A stretch of DNA of 64,000 nt from CATQHL01 sp965204655 (GCA_965204655.1 OZ241998.1:1116001-1180000); one strand, 5' to 3'; numbered from the stretch's first letter, positions 23,199 to 32,534 are shown. Translations and numbers: made by a program. Notes: generated by a model not told the origin, from the letters alone.

Positions 23199-26174
23199 TC
23201 AGGTTGGCAGGATCTCGTGCTCGGCGTAGGTCTCGATGACGTCTCCTCTCTTTAGATCGCTGAAACCGGAGAGTCCGATACCGCACTCAAAACCTGAACG
23301 CACCTCCGACACGTCGTCCTGAAAACGCTTCAAGGAACTGATCTCGCCGTTCCAGATCACGCTGCCTTCGCGCAGGAAACGCACCTTGGCGCCCCGGGAG
23401 ATGACGCCGTCGCTCACGTAACAGCCGGCCACTGCACCCACGCCTCGTATGCGGAAGATTTCCCTCACCTCGGCCTCTCCGGTTACCTCCTCTTGGATCG
23501 TCGGGCGCAGAAGACCAACGAGGGCGTTCTGAACGTCTTCAATGATCTGATAGATGACCTCATAAACGCGAATCTCCACTTGCTCGTTCTCGGCGAGAAC
23601 GCGAGCTGGGCGGTCGGGGCGGATGTTGAACCCGATGATCGTGGAACCGGTGGTCTTGGCAAGGGCGATGTCGTTCTCGGAAATCGCCCCTACTCCGCTG
23701 TGAACGAACTGCAGGTTCACGTCTTCTCGCTCGATCTTCCGCAGGCCGTCGCGGATCGCCTCTAGGGAACCGTTCATGTCGGCCTTGAGGATGAGCTTCA
23801 GAGTAGCGGAGGCGCCTGCGGAGATTTCCTGGAAGATGTCCTCTAGAAGCGCTCCTCCCGAATGGGCGGACACGTCCTTGCCCAGACCGGCCACACGCTG
23901 CCAGTAACTGCGGGCATCGGCCACCTTGGAAGCGATTTTGTCGCTGCCTGCGACCGAGAACGCGATACCTGCCTCCGTCACATCGGAAAGCCCCAGAACC
24001 TGCACAGGGGCGCTCGGGGCGGCCGTCTTGACCGGCTGGCCGCCGTCGTTCATCAGCGCACGCGCCCGCCCCCAGGACGAACCGGCGACGATGGGGTCGC
24101 CGACCTGCAGCAGACCCTCCTGCACCAGGAGCGTGGAAACCGGCCCGCGTCCGACTTCTAAACGAGATTCCAGCACAACCCCCTCGGCTAAGCCCTCGAG
24201 GTGTGCCCGCAACTCCGCCAGTTCCGCAACCAGCAGAACGTTCTCAAGCAGATCATCTATGCCGACGTTCTCCAGGGCCGAGACCTGTACGCAGACGGTG
24301 TCCCCGCCCCAGGCTTCCGGCACGAGGTTTCGCTCGGCGAGTTGCTGCATCACCCGGTCGGGGTCGGCGTTGTCTCTGTCGATTTTGTTGATGGCCACCA
24401 CGATGGGGACTTCGGCTGCCCGGGCGTGGGCGATCGCCTCTGTGGTTTGCGGCATCACCCCGTCGTCGGCTGCCACCACCAAAATGACAACATCGGTGAC
24501 GTCCGCCCCGCGGGCGCGCATGGCCGTGAATGCTTCGTGGCCAGGCGTGTCTATGAACGTGATGTGTTTTCCGTTCTTCTGAACTTGATATGCGCCTATG
24601 TGCTGGGTGATGCCGCCCGCTTCGCCGTCGGCCATGTTGGAACTTCTAATCTGATCCAGCAACTTCGTCTTTCCATGGTCGACGTGTCCCATCATCGTCA
24701 CCACTGGCGGCCGCGGCTCGGGATCGCCGAAGCCGCTCCTGTCCACCGACAGCATGGACTGAAGTTCGACCTCCTGCTGCTGGCCGGGATCGACCAACCT
24801 GATCCGCGCCCCTAACTCCTCGGCGAAGAGTTCGATCATCTCGTCCGACAGCGACTGAGAAGCCGTCACCATCTCGCCGTTCTGGAGCATGAACTTGACT
24901 ACGTCGGCCACGGTGCGGTTTAGTTTGGAAGCAAGATCCTGCGCCGTGCAAAGCCGTTCTATAACGACTTCGCCCTTGGGCACGGGTGCGTCTGCTGGCG
25001 TGTAGACGGGTACGTCCACTGGGCGCAGTTCTTCGACCGAACGGCGACGGCGTCTGGCCCGCCTCCGCCTCTGAGGCCTGACCGGAGCGCCGCGTGAGCC
25101 AGGGGCTCGGGGCGCTCCCCGTCCAGGAACAGCTGGGCGCAGGGAGGGTCTGCGGTCGTCGGGGGAAGAGGTGGAATCTTGCCTGCTTCCTGGGGGTTGA
25201 CTTCGAGGCTTCGGAGCGCCCCGGGGTCGGCGCGGACGAACGGAGGGCCTCTTCAGCGGAGGAGGGGGAGGGATGGGTTTGCCCGAAGCAGACCTGAGAG
25301 GCGCGGTAGGTCTTCCGGCGGGAGGTGTGGCCGGAGAAGCGGGGCCAGGAGGCAGATCGCTTAGGGGCGGAGACGCCGCGGGGCCTGCCGTCTGGACAGA
25401 GCCTTCCTCAGAAGCAGGGGCTTTGGCCGCCGGGGGGCTCTCGGGACGCGCCTGACGGTGCGGAACGTTCCCGCTGGAGGTGACGACCCGTCGTGCTCCT
25501 TGCGGAGGCGTCGGAGCGGAGGGTGGAGACTCAGGGGGTTTGGGCGGGGGGGGAGGCGTCGCCCGCTGGACGGGCGGAGACTTCTCCCTGCGGGCCGCCG
25601 GAGCGGGCTGTGTGTCGGGGTCTGTTCGCGCCTCGGGGGGCTTCGGAGCGGGACGTCTGGTCGGGGCAGGCGTATCCGAAGAGGGTTTCGCCGCTGCGTC
25701 CTCTTCCCTCGCTGCGACGGGAGGAGCACTCGGCGCAGGGGAAACCTCGGCGGCGGGGCCTGGAGCGGTTGAAGGAACCTGCGGGGGGGCTGAGGAGGCA
25801 GCGGCGGAAGCGGCGGCCTCCTTCGGGGCCGGGGGAACTGCTGAGATTTTGGTCTCGTCTGGGGTCGGCCCCGCCGGCGAAGTTGCCGGCTTGGCGGGCT
25901 GGGGTCGGGCAGCAGGTTTAGGTGCGGGCTTCGCAGGCCGGGGGCGGGGGCGGGGTTGAGGCTTCGCAGGCTCGGGGGCAGGCTGTTCTTCGGGGGACTC
26001 CCGGATTAAGTTCTCCTTCTTCGCCTTGAGCCTTACCCGGTATGCATGCGGCTCCTCCATGCTTGAAGAGGAAGCCGTGACCCTGATCCCCATTGACTTG
26101 CAGAGTTTGAGACACTCTGCGGTGCTTATGCCCAACTCGCGGGCCAATTCGTAAACCCTGATCTTCTTGGCCAC
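23199..26174 (-). CDS. infB: translation initiation factor IF-2
   Basis: A 991-residue IF-2, the GTPase that brings initiator tRNA to the 30S subunit. The N-terminal IF2_N domain (residues about 4-60) is followed by about 330 residues rich in Pro, Ala, Arg and Glu, then a second IF2_N module (about 400-460). The G domain follows (Gly-His-Val-Asp-His-Gly-Lys-Thr near 495, Asp-Thr-Pro-Gly-His-Glu, Asn-Lys-Ile-Asp), then domains II-IV. The long low-complexity linker is typical of actinobacterial IF-2. It begins 5 bases after ylxR. Confidence 0.96.
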   Translation of the reverse strand: MAKKIRVYELARELGISTAECLKLCKSMGIRVTASSSSMEEPHAYRVRLKAKKENLIRESPEEQPAPEPAKPQPRPRPRPAKPAPKPAARPQPAKPATSPAGPTPDETKISAVPPAPKEAAASAAASSAPPQVPSTAPGPAAEVSPAPSAPPVAAREEDAAAKPSSDTPAPTRRPAPKPPEARTDPDTQPAPAARREKSPPVQRATPPPPPKPPESPPSAPTPPQGARRVVTSSGNVPHRQARPESPPAAKAPASEEGSVQTAGPAASPPLSDLPPGPASPATPPAGRPTAPLRSASGKPIPPPPPLKRPSVRPRRPRGAPKPRSQPPGSRQDSTSSPDDRRPSLRPAVPGRGAPRAPGSRGAPVRPQRRRRARRRRRSVEELRPVDVPVYTPADAPVPKGEVVIERLCTAQDLASKLNRTVADVVKFMLQNGEMVTASQSLSDEMIELFAEELGARIRLVDPGQQQEVELQSMLSVDRSGFGDPEPRPPVVTMMGHVDHGKTKLLDQIRSSNMADGEAGGITQHIGAYQVQKNGKHITFIDTPGHEAFTAMRARGADVTDVVILVVAADDGVMPQTTEAIAHARAAEVPIVVAINKIDRDNADPDRVMQQLAERNLVPEAWGGDTVCVQVSALENVGIDDLLENVLLVAELAELRAHLEGLAEGVVLESRLEVGRGPVSTLLVQEGLLQVGDPIVAGSSWGRARALMNDGGQPVKTAAPSAPVQVLGLSDVTEAGIAFSVAGSDKIASKVADARSYWQRVAGLGKDVSAHSGGALLEDIFQEISAGASATLKLILKADMNGSLEAIRDGLRKIEREDVNLQFVHSGVGAISENDIALAKTTGSTIIGFNIRPDRPARVLAENEQVEIRVYEVIYQIIEDVQNALVGLLRPTIQEEVTGEAEVREIFRIRGVGAVAGCYVSDGVISRGAKVRFLREGSVIWNGEISSLKRFQDDVSEVRSGFECGIGLSGFSDLKRGDVIETYAEHEILPT

Positions 26175-26178
26175 GGGC

Positions 26179-26487
26179 TTACTTCGGTGCTCGGCAGATC
26201 ACGCCACTTGAAGAGGACGAATGCGTCAAGCGGAGAAAATCGTTCCATAGCTCATCTACGACGCCTTCAGAGACACAACGGCGGAAAGCGCGGCTGAGCC
26301 TGGAAGGTTCGACCGCCTTCCGCATGCATTCCTCCGTATCACCGCAAACCCACGCCCCTCTGCCGGGCAACGTCCGACCGAGGTGGAGTACTCCGCCCGC
26401 GAACGCCATTCGCAGCAACTCACCGACGGGGCGCACGCGTCGACAACCGATGCAAGTACGGCAAGGCCTTGAGCGGGGTTGGGCTAT
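26179..26487 (-). CDS. ylxR: YlxR-family RNA-binding protein (start codon unclear)
   Basis: About 102 residues of the YlxR/DUF448 family, usually encoded between nusA and infB. The family core Cys-Arg-Thr-Cys-Ile-Gly-Cys-Arg with Glu-Leu-Leu-Arg about 10 residues later is clear. The frame is open far back into nusA, to a GTG at 26859, but that part is an Arg/Gly-rich shadow of the NusA tail. Near the true N-terminus there is no ATG, GTG or TTG. The likeliest start is an ATA at 26487, which overlaps the nusA stop as ATAG and has GAGGAG upstream. Role: RNA binding or transcription-translation coupling, only partly known in the family. Confidence 0.8.
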   Translation of the reverse strand: MAQPRSRPCRTCIGCRRVRPVGELLRMAFAGGVLHLGRTLPGRGAWVCGDTEECMRKAVEPSRLSRAFRRCVSEGVVDELWNDFLRLTHSSSSSGVICRAPK

Positions 26488-27869
26488 GACGCTTGCTCCT
26501 CGCCTGCGCCCGGAGCTGCGCCCGCAGAAACACCCTGAGACGACGGAACGCTCGCCGGAGCGTCTAGAGGCGGGACGGCCCCCTCGCCCCCTTCGGAGTC
26601 GGACAGCGGAGTTTCCTCGCCTGCAGCCTCTCCTTCGGCTTCCCCATTCAAAGCCTCCTCTCCTCCAGCGGCTTCCCCCTCCCCTGCGTCTGACCCTGCG
26701 ACTGCCTCTTCGGCTGACCCCTCGGCCTCTTCGGCTGACCCCCCCTCTTTCGAGTCGGGTGTCCAATCTTCCGAACTCTCGTATTCGTCGATGGTGATCG
26801 GGGCGCTGCCGTCTGCGGGCTGCCACATCTGCTGACCCGTTTCGGGGTCGAGTATCCACTCCCCTTCGGCCCAGTCCACTTCGCCGTAGGCGGCTTCGGC
26901 TGCCACCTGGGATCTGCTCTTGATTTGAATGCTCCAGCCCGTCAGACGCGCCGCTAGTCTGGCGTTTTGGCCTTCCTTGCCGATGGCCAGGGACAACTGA
27001 TGGTCGCGCACAATCACCTCGGCGCTGCGGTTGTCTTCGTTCAGGTGTACTTCCTCGGTGGCGGCCGGCGCCAAGGCCTTCATTATGAACTCGGCCAAAT
27101 CCTCGGTGTAGGTGATGATGTCTATCTTCTCGCCTCTAAGTTCGTTCACTATGTTGCGCACCCGTGCGCCGCGGGCCCCGACGCACGCCCCGACCGGGTC
27201 CACGTTCTCCACCTTGGAGTCCACAGCGATCTTGGTGCGATGTCCGGGTTCACGAGCGCACGCCTTGATCTCGACCGTTCCGTCGGCGATCTCGGGCACC
27301 TCAAGTTCGAACAGGCACTTGACTAAGCCGGGGTGCGTCCGGCTAACAACGATCTGCGGGCCTCTCGCCGTGCGGCGCACTTCCACGATGTAAGCCTTGA
27401 GGCGGCTGGATGGATCGGGGCGCTCGAAGGGCACCTGCTCCGCCTGAGGCAAGAGAGCCTCCACCCTCCCTAGGTCGAGCAAGGTGTAGCGGGCATCGCT
27501 CTGCTGAATAATGCCGGTCACGATGTGGCCCTCGCGCCCGGTGTACTCCTCGTACTTGCGGTCACGTTCGGCTTCGCGAATGCGGTAGGTCATGACCTGG
27601 CGCGCCGTCTGGGCGGCTATGCGCCCGAAGTCCTGGGGCGTAACGTCGTATTCCTCGCCGCAGGGTTCTCCGTCTTCGTCCAGTTCCTGCATGAGCACGC
27701 GTATCTCGGCGGTTTCCGGGTCGATCGCCACCCAGGAGTACTCATGCGCGCCGGGCATCCTCTTGTAGGCCATCTCAAGGGCGTCGGCCAGGGCTTCGTA
27801 GAGTTTCTCCACGGAGATGCCCCGCTCGGACGCCAGCGCCTCCATGGCCTCCAGCATCTCTGGCCTCAT
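26484..27869 (-). CDS. nusA: transcription termination/antitermination factor NusA
   Basis: A 461-residue NusA that binds RNA polymerase and nascent RNA. The frame opens at 28286, but the ATG at 27869 gives the canonical N-terminus and overlaps the rimP stop as ATGA. An N-terminal polymerase-binding domain (1-110), an S1 domain (about 120-190) and two KH domains (Gly-Ala-Arg-Gly-Ala-Arg-Val near 240 and Ala-Ile-Gly-Lys-Glu-Gly-Gln-Asn near 310) are visible. The last 100 residues are an acidic Glu/Ala/Gly tail. It is co-transcribed with rimP, ylxR and infB. Confidence 0.95.
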   Translation of the reverse strand: MRPEMLEAMEALASERGISVEKLYEALADALEMAYKRMPGAHEYSWVAIDPETAEIRVLMQELDEDGEPCGEEYDVTPQDFGRIAAQTARQVMTYRIREAERDRKYEEYTGREGHIVTGIIQQSDARYTLLDLGRVEALLPQAEQVPFERPDPSSRLKAYIVEVRRTARGPQIVVSRTHPGLVKCLFELEVPEIADGTVEIKACAREPGHRTKIAVDSKVENVDPVGACVGARGARVRNIVNELRGEKIDIITYTEDLAEFIMKALAPAATEEVHLNEDNRSAEVIVRDHQLSLAIGKEGQNARLAARLTGWSIQIKSRSQVAAEAAYGEVDWAEGEWILDPETGQQMWQPADGSAPITIDEYESSEDWTPDSKEGGSAEEAEGSAEEAVAGSDAGEGEAAGGEEALNGEAEGEAAGEETPLSDSEGGEGAVPPLDAPASVPSSQGVSAGAAPGAGEEQAS

Positions 27870-28375
27870 CGTCTCACCTCGTCCTTCCCCGCAAGATCGG
27901 AGGCAGCACCCCAGTCGACCACCGTCTTGGCGGAAGCTACCGAAGCCAGCGCAATGACCCGGCGCTCGCCGTCCGGCAGTGTCAGAGTGATATGCGAATC
28001 CGCGGCCTCCGTCAGGCAGCCGCGCAGGCGGCGGTCTCCTTCGCTGCCCGGCAGCAACTTCAGCGCCACCTCCGACCCCACGGACTTCTTGAAATGATCC
28101 CGGCGGCGGAGTTTGCGCTCGATGCCCGGGGTGCTGACCTCCAGCGTGTAACTGCATGGGATGGGATCCAGAGCGTCTAGTTCGGCGGAAATCGTCCTGC
28201 TCGCCAGAACCAGAGCCTGGCTGTCCACCCCCCCCTCGCGATCCACCGTGAGTCGGAGGCGTCCGCCTCCCCAGTGGACATCCCAAAGCTCCAACCCCAG
28301 GTCGTCAAGCAGCGGCGTCCCTGCTTCCGTGACTGCCTCTTCGATCTTCAATTCTCCCGGGTGTCTCCCCGACAT
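27866..28375 (-). CDS. rimP: ribosome maturation factor RimP
   Basis: A 169-residue protein with the RimP N-terminal domain (Val-Asp-Ser-Gln-like segment, and Tyr-Thr-Leu-Glu-Val-Ser-Thr-Pro-Gly-Ile-Glu-Arg, the family signature) and a C-terminal SH3-like domain; it assists 30S assembly. The ATG at 28375 is chosen over upstream in-frame codons because it follows a purine-rich stretch and gives the expected length. It is the first gene of the rimP-nusA-ylxR-infB operon, behind a terminator and a candidate promoter. Confidence 0.93.
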   Translation of the reverse strand: MSGRHPGELKIEEAVTEAGTPLLDDLGLELWDVHWGGGRLRLTVDREGGVDSQALVLASRTISAELDALDPIPCSYTLEVSTPGIERKLRRRDHFKKSVGSEVALKLLPGSEGDRRLRGCLTEAADSHITLTLPDGERRVIALASVASAKTVVDWGAASDLAGKDEVRR

Positions 28376-28443
28376 CGTCTTCTCTTTCGTCGTGCGTCGA
28401 TCCCCGATCTTGGCCGAGACCTGAGACTCGAGAGATCCACATC

Positions 28444-28473
28444 CGTATGCGGGGAAGCCGGTAACGCTGTCAA
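28444..28473 (-). promoter_or_regulatory. rimP: candidate sigma-70-type promoter for rimP-nusA-infB
   Basis: On the minus strand a perfect TTGACA (28473-28468) lies just downstream of the terminator. A weak -10 match (CATACG, 28449-28444) is 18 bases further. It is the only strong -35 box in the gap before rimP. The -10 is poor, so the assignment is tentative. Confidence 0.45.
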
Positions 28474-28477
28474 TAGC

Positions 28478-28506
28478 AAAAGAGGCGTGGGACCTGCCCA
28501 CGCCTC
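28478..28506 (-). terminator. intrinsic terminator after ispG
   Basis: On the minus strand a perfect 10-base stem (gaggcgtggg / cccacgcctc) with a 5-base loop is followed at once by TTTT. This is the clearest rho-independent terminator in the window. It separates the upstream rpsB-to-ispG block from the rimP-nusA-infB operon. Confidence 0.9.
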
Positions 28507-28604
28507 AGTCACCGACTTACCCTTAACCCGGCAAGTATAACCAGCACATCACGAGTACAGGGGGGGCGCCCTCCTGACCCTGAAGTTTCGACGCAGGGGC
28601 GGCG

Positions 28605-29834
28605 TCATCCCGCAGCGGCCTTCCGCACCAGTTTCACCCTCGCAGTGGTGTCGTTGGCGTCGGCTCCCTGCGCTGTCAGGAGCATCGAGCGATCTCGCTC
28701 CGCCTCCCGGGCGGCGCGCTCCGTATCGGCTCTGGCGAGCGCCGCCTCGGCGCCCTCCTCGGAGATCGTCTTTGCCCAGGACACCAGGGTGTCAACCATC
28801 TCGTCTTCGGGTACCACGGCCACGTTCACCCCCTTTACAAAAAGATGGCCTCTCCCCCGACCCGCCGCTATGCCCAGGTCTGCGTCTCTGGCCTCGCCCG
28901 GCCCGTTCACTACGCAACCCATCACGGCCACCTGCAGGGGGATTTCCTCTTCCCCGAACGCCTCTTGCACCTGCTGGGTGATGCCGAAGACGTCCACCTC
29001 CGCCCGACCGCAACTCGGGCAGGCGATGAGGTCAACCGTCTTGCGCTCGCGCAACCCGAGGGATTCCAGCAAAGCCCGCCCCATGCGAACCTCCTCTGCG
29101 GGGTCGGCGGTGAGCGAGTAACGAATCGTGTCTCCGATGCCTTCGGCCAAGAGAGCGGCTATGCCTGCCGTGGACTTCACCACGCCCACAGGCGGAGGCC
29201 CGGCTTCGGTCACTCCAAGATGCAGAGGGTGATCGGTCACCTCCGAGAGGCCGCGGTAGGCCTCCACCATGAGGGGAACGCTCGAAGCCTTCACCGAGAT
29301 TTTGACGAGGTTGAAGTCGACCGCCGAGAAGTAGTCGAGTTCCCGAAGAGCAGAATCCACCATGGCTTCCGGCGTGACCTTTCCGCCGTAGGAGGCGTAG
29401 AGATCGGGGTCTAGAGAACCGCCGTTGACGCCTATGCGAATGGGAACTCCCCTGTCCCGGCACTCAGAGGCGACCGCCTTGATGTGCTCCGGGCGCCGGA
29501 TGTTGCCCGGGTTCAGCCTCAGGCACTGCACTCCAGACTCCAGCGCCGCCAACGCCATCCGATACTGATTGTGGATGTCGGCGACTATGGGCACCGGAGA
29601 GCGCGGCACGATGGAGGCGAGACCCTCGGCGGCGGCCATCTCGTTGCAAGTGCATCGGACGATGTCCGCCCCGGCGGCGGCGAGGCTGTAGATCTGCGCC
29701 AGTGTGCCTTCCACATCCGCCGTCTTGGTGGTGGTCATGGACTGGACGGAGATAGGTGCGCCGCCGCCGACCGCCACGTCGCCCACCATTATCTGACGGG
29801 TAGAGCGGCGCTTGAAACTTGCGGCTACTTCCAT
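28605..29834 (-). CDS. ispG: 4-hydroxy-3-methylbut-2-enyl diphosphate synthase
   Basis: About 409 residues. IspG (GcpE) converts methylerythritol cyclodiphosphate to HMBPP in the MEP isoprenoid pathway using a [4Fe-4S] cluster. The TIM-barrel opening (Val-Gly-Asp-Val-Ala-Val-Gly-Gly, Gln-Ser-Met-Thr) and the cluster cysteines (Cys-Pro-Ser-Cys-Gly and Cys in Met-Gly-Cys-Val-Val-Asn-Gly-Pro-Gly-Glu) are present. The frame extends to a TTG at 29903; the ATG at 29834 gives a more typical N-terminus, but neither has a clear ribosome binding site. It sits two genes after dxr, another enzyme of the same pathway. Confidence 0.94.
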   Translation of the reverse strand: MEVAASFKRRSTRQIMVGDVAVGGGAPISVQSMTTTKTADVEGTLAQIYSLAAAGADIVRCTCNEMAAAEGLASIVPRSPVPIVADIHNQYRMALAALESGVQCLRLNPGNIRRPEHIKAVASECRDRGVPIRIGVNGGSLDPDLYASYGGKVTPEAMVDSALRELDYFSAVDFNLVKISVKASSVPLMVEAYRGLSEVTDHPLHLGVTEAGPPPVGVVKSTAGIAALLAEGIGDTIRYSLTADPAEEVRMGRALLESLGLRERKTVDLIACPSCGRAEVDVFGITQQVQEAFGEEEIPLQVAVMGCVVNGPGEARDADLGIAAGRGRGHLFVKGVNVAVVPEDEMVDTLVSWAKTISEEGAEAALARADTERAAREAERDRSMLLTAQGADANDTTARVKLVRKAAAG

Positions 29835-29928
29835 TGTCGGCGGGGGTTCGTTCGGCGGAGGTTGCGATGGGGGGCTTCGCCCAGACAGGGGCAAGCACCC
29901 CAAGCCGCCCCCAGGGGGCGCTTGAGCA

Positions 29929-31365
29929 TCAGCGCACCGAGAGGTCTATCGGGTCGAGAATGTCCCGCGAGAGCGCCACCACGCTGATCGTGAGGAGAAA
30001 GAGGAGAAACACGTAGACGACGGGGAGCATCTTGGCCACGTCGGCCTGGTAGCGGCGCCCGCGGCGGGAGCGCAGCCGCTCGTAGGTGGCGATGACTACG
30101 TGCCCTCCGTCAAGCGGGAGCATTGGTAGGAGGTTCAAAATGCCGAAGAAGATGTTCAGGCTGGCGAGAAACACCAGATAAGTGGCGGCGTTCTCCTGGG
30201 CGAACAGCCCTCCCAGATCGAGTATGCCGACGATGGAGATGGCTCTGTTGGGGTCGATGCTCTCGCCACCCTCGGTGGCCACCACCTCAGAACTCCCGCC
30301 GAAGTCAGCAAGCGGCCCCAGCAACCCGTCGATGCCGTCCAGGCTGAACAGGGAGATGATCCCCTTGACGGACTCTTTGGAGACCTCCCCAAAGTCGGCG
30401 AGGGCGCTGCCCAGGCCGAATACGACGTTCTGGCGCGGAGCATCCGGACGGCTGGGGGTTACCCCCAAAAAGCCCAGCCCGGGGCTCGTGTCTCTCACTC
30501 CTATGCGTCCTTGCAGTTGGATGAGTTCACCGTCTCTCACGACGTTCATCTCGGTGAACTGGTCTGCCATCAGGACGATTTCGTCGCGCAGATCGTTGAA
30601 AGTCACGATCTGCGTGTCGTCCATGGAGACTATGCGGTCGCCGGCCAGCAGGCCGATCTTCTCAGCGGCGCTGTCCTCTTGCACGTACTCGATCCGCCAG
30701 TCGGGGGTCTCTACGACGCTCACGGGGTTGACGCCGTAAAAACCCATCCCCGAGTGCATTACCCAAAAGATGAGGATGGCGAGCAGGAAGTGCATTCCCG
30801 ACCCCGCCGTCGCTACGAGCAGCCGCCGATTGTACGGTTTGGAACGGTATGTCCGATGCTCTTCGGACGGGTCCACCTTCTCCAGGTTGTTCATGCCCAG
30901 GATGCGTACGTAGGCGCCTAGGAGGATGGGCTTGACTCCGTAAGTGGTCTCGCCGCGCTTGAATGACCAGATTCGAGGCCCGAATCCCAGGAAGAACTGG
31001 CTGACCTTCATCCCCGACCACTTGGCGGTGAGGTAGTGACCGAGTTCGTGCAGGAAGAGCATCGCCACTAGGCACATGACCGTCAGCAGGATGTAGACGC
31101 CCGCCAACCAGCCCAGGACGACCAGACCGGCTGCCAGCAGGGCTATCCGGATAGCCGAAGACAGAGGAGTGAGGGGTTCGAGGTCGTGCTTCAGCGGTTT
31201 GGCGCGCGCTCGCGAGAGTAGCGGGCTGACCCGTCGCGAAGAGCGGGATTCCTGCTCCCCGACGGCGGGCTCTTGCGCCTCTGGGGCGTCTGGTGGAGCG
31301 GCGGGCTCGGCGGAGCGGTTGGCGAGGGGCTCGCCCTGCGTTTCTTCGCTCATGTCCTCGCTCAT
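29929..31365 (-). CDS. M50 site-2 zinc metalloprotease (RseP/Rip1 family)
   Basis: A 478-residue intramembrane protease that cuts anti-sigma factors or other membrane substrates. An unusual N-terminal cytoplasmic part of about 65 Pro/Glu/Ala/Arg-rich residues precedes the first membrane helix. The zinc motif His106-Glu-Leu-Gly-His110, a PDZ domain (about 225-300, Gly-Leu-Leu-Ala-Gly-Asp-Arg-Ile) and the C-terminal Leu-Asp-Gly-Gly-His motif are visible. The start overlaps the dxr stop as ATGA. The cdsA-dxr-rseP order is conserved across bacteria; mycobacterial Rip1 lies beside dxr and ispG in the same way. Confidence 0.93.
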   Translation of the reverse strand: MSEDMSEETQGEPLANRSAEPAAPPDAPEAQEPAVGEQESRSSRRVSPLLSRARAKPLKHDLEPLTPLSSAIRIALLAAGLVVLGWLAGVYILLTVMCLVAMLFLHELGHYLTAKWSGMKVSQFFLGFGPRIWSFKRGETTYGVKPILLGAYVRILGMNNLEKVDPSEEHRTYRSKPYNRRLLVATAGSGMHFLLAILIFWVMHSGMGFYGVNPVSVVETPDWRIEYVQEDSAAEKIGLLAGDRIVSMDDTQIVTFNDLRDEIVLMADQFTEMNVVRDGELIQLQGRIGVRDTSPGLGFLGVTPSRPDAPRQNVVFGLGSALADFGEVSKESVKGIISLFSLDGIDGLLGPLADFGGSSEVVATEGGESIDPNRAISIVGILDLGGLFAQENAATYLVFLASLNIFFGILNLLPMLPLDGGHVVIATYERLRSRRGRRYQADVAKMLPVVYVFLLFLLTISVVALSRDILDPIDLSVR

Positions 31366-32534
31366 GCTGCAGCCCGTCGGGAAACCAAACCGGCGGCAGC
31401 GGCGCGGGCGTCTGCGTCTACGCTCAGCACGGCTTCAAGGGAGTCGGGCGGCGGCAGGGGGATCAGATTCAAGGCCGCCTCCACCACCTCCGCTATCGCT
31501 TTCCAGCCGATGTCGCCTCTGAGAAAGGCTTCCACGGCAACTTCGTTGGCAGCGTTAAGAGCCGCCGGCGCTGTCAAACCCATCCGTCCGGCCTCATACG
31601 CAAGGGACAAGCATCGGAAGTTCTCAATATCCGGGGGTTCGAAATCCAGCCGGCTCATCTTCTCAAAGTCGATGCGTCCGTAGGAGCGGGGGCAGCGGTC
31701 GGGGTAGAAGACAGCATATGCGATACAAGAACGCATGTCGGGCGGGGAAAGCTGCGCAAGCAGGGAGCCGTCGACGTATTCGACCATGGAATGGACCACC
31801 GACTGCGGGTGCACCACCACTTCTATCCGGTCGTAGTCCACTCCAAAAAGTTCGTGCGCCTCGATCACCTCCAACCCTTTGTTCATGAGGGTGGAGGAGT
31901 CGACCGTGATCTTCGGCCCCATGTTCCACGTGGGGTGCGCTAGGGCGTCCGTCATGTTCACCTTGCTCAGGGCGCTCGCTGAATAGCCGCGGAACGGCCC
32001 TCCGCTGGCCGTCAGGACTATGCGCGAGACCGATCGGAGCCTGTCGGGCTTGTCCAGGGTCTCGTTGGCTCTAAGGCATTGATGCACCGCGCAGTGTTCG
32101 CTGTCCACGGGAAGGAGTTCGGCGCCGGGCGTTTGCAAAGCACGCGCCACGAGCGGGCCTGCGGCTATGAGAGACTCCTTATTGGCCAGAGCGAGCCGCT
32201 TGCCCGCCCGCAATGCGGCCAGCGTCACAGGCAGTCCCGCGAAACCCACGACCCCGTTGACGACGATGTCCGCGGTCTCCGCAGCGGCGGCCATAGCTTC
32301 GCCCCCTGCTGCGAGTTGAGTGCCTGCTGGCAGCAGTTCGGAGAGTTCCGACGCCTTGGTCTCGTCCGCTAGAGCTACGAGGGGCGGGCGGAACTCCCGG
32401 GCCTGGCGCGCCAGGAGTCCCACCGAAGAGCCCGAACCCAGGGCTGCGACTTCTAGTCCCCCGGAGCGCACCACGTCCAAGGTTTGCTTGCCTATGGAGC
32501 CCGTAGAGCCTAAAACCGCCAGGGTGGCCGTCAT
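31362..32534 (-). CDS. dxr: 1-deoxy-D-xylulose 5-phosphate reductoisomerase
   Basis: A 390-residue enzyme making methylerythritol phosphate, the committed MEP step, with NADPH and a divalent metal. The Gly-Ser-Thr-Gly-Ser-Ile-Gly nucleotide loop at the N-terminus, the substrate region (Val-Asp-Ser-Glu-His-Cys-Ala, Thr-Ala-Ser-Gly-Gly-Pro-Phe) and Asn-Lys-Gly-Leu-Glu-Val-Ile-Glu-Ala are all present. It overlaps the protease gene by 4 bases and pairs functionally with ispG downstream. Confidence 0.96.
   Translation of the reverse strand: MTATLAVLGSTGSIGKQTLDVVRSGGLEVAALGSGSSVGLLARQAREFRPPLVALADETKASELSELLPAGTQLAAGGEAMAAAAETADIVVNGVVGFAGLPVTLAALRAGKRLALANKESLIAAGPLVARALQTPGAELLPVDSEHCAVHQCLRANETLDKPDRLRSVSRIVLTASGGPFRGYSASALSKVNMTDALAHPTWNMGPKITVDSSTLMNKGLEVIEAHELFGVDYDRIEVVVHPQSVVHSMVEYVDGSLLAQLSPPDMRSCIAYAVFYPDRCPRSYGRIDFEKMSRLDFEPPDIENFRCLSLAYEAGRMGLTAPAALNAANEVAVEAFLRGDIGWKAIAEVVEAALNLIPLPPPDSLEAVLSVDADARAAAAGLVSRRAAA

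Noticed and set aside
24201..25959. Long Gly/Ala/Arg-rich plus-strand frames opposite infB
   Set aside because: They mirror the low-complexity linker and GTPase region of IF-2 and have no homology signal.
26490..26859. N-terminal extension of the ylxR frame inside nusA
   Set aside because: It is Arg/Gly-rich out-of-frame reading of the NusA acidic tail. The YlxR family starts just before the Cys-Arg-Thr-Cys motif.
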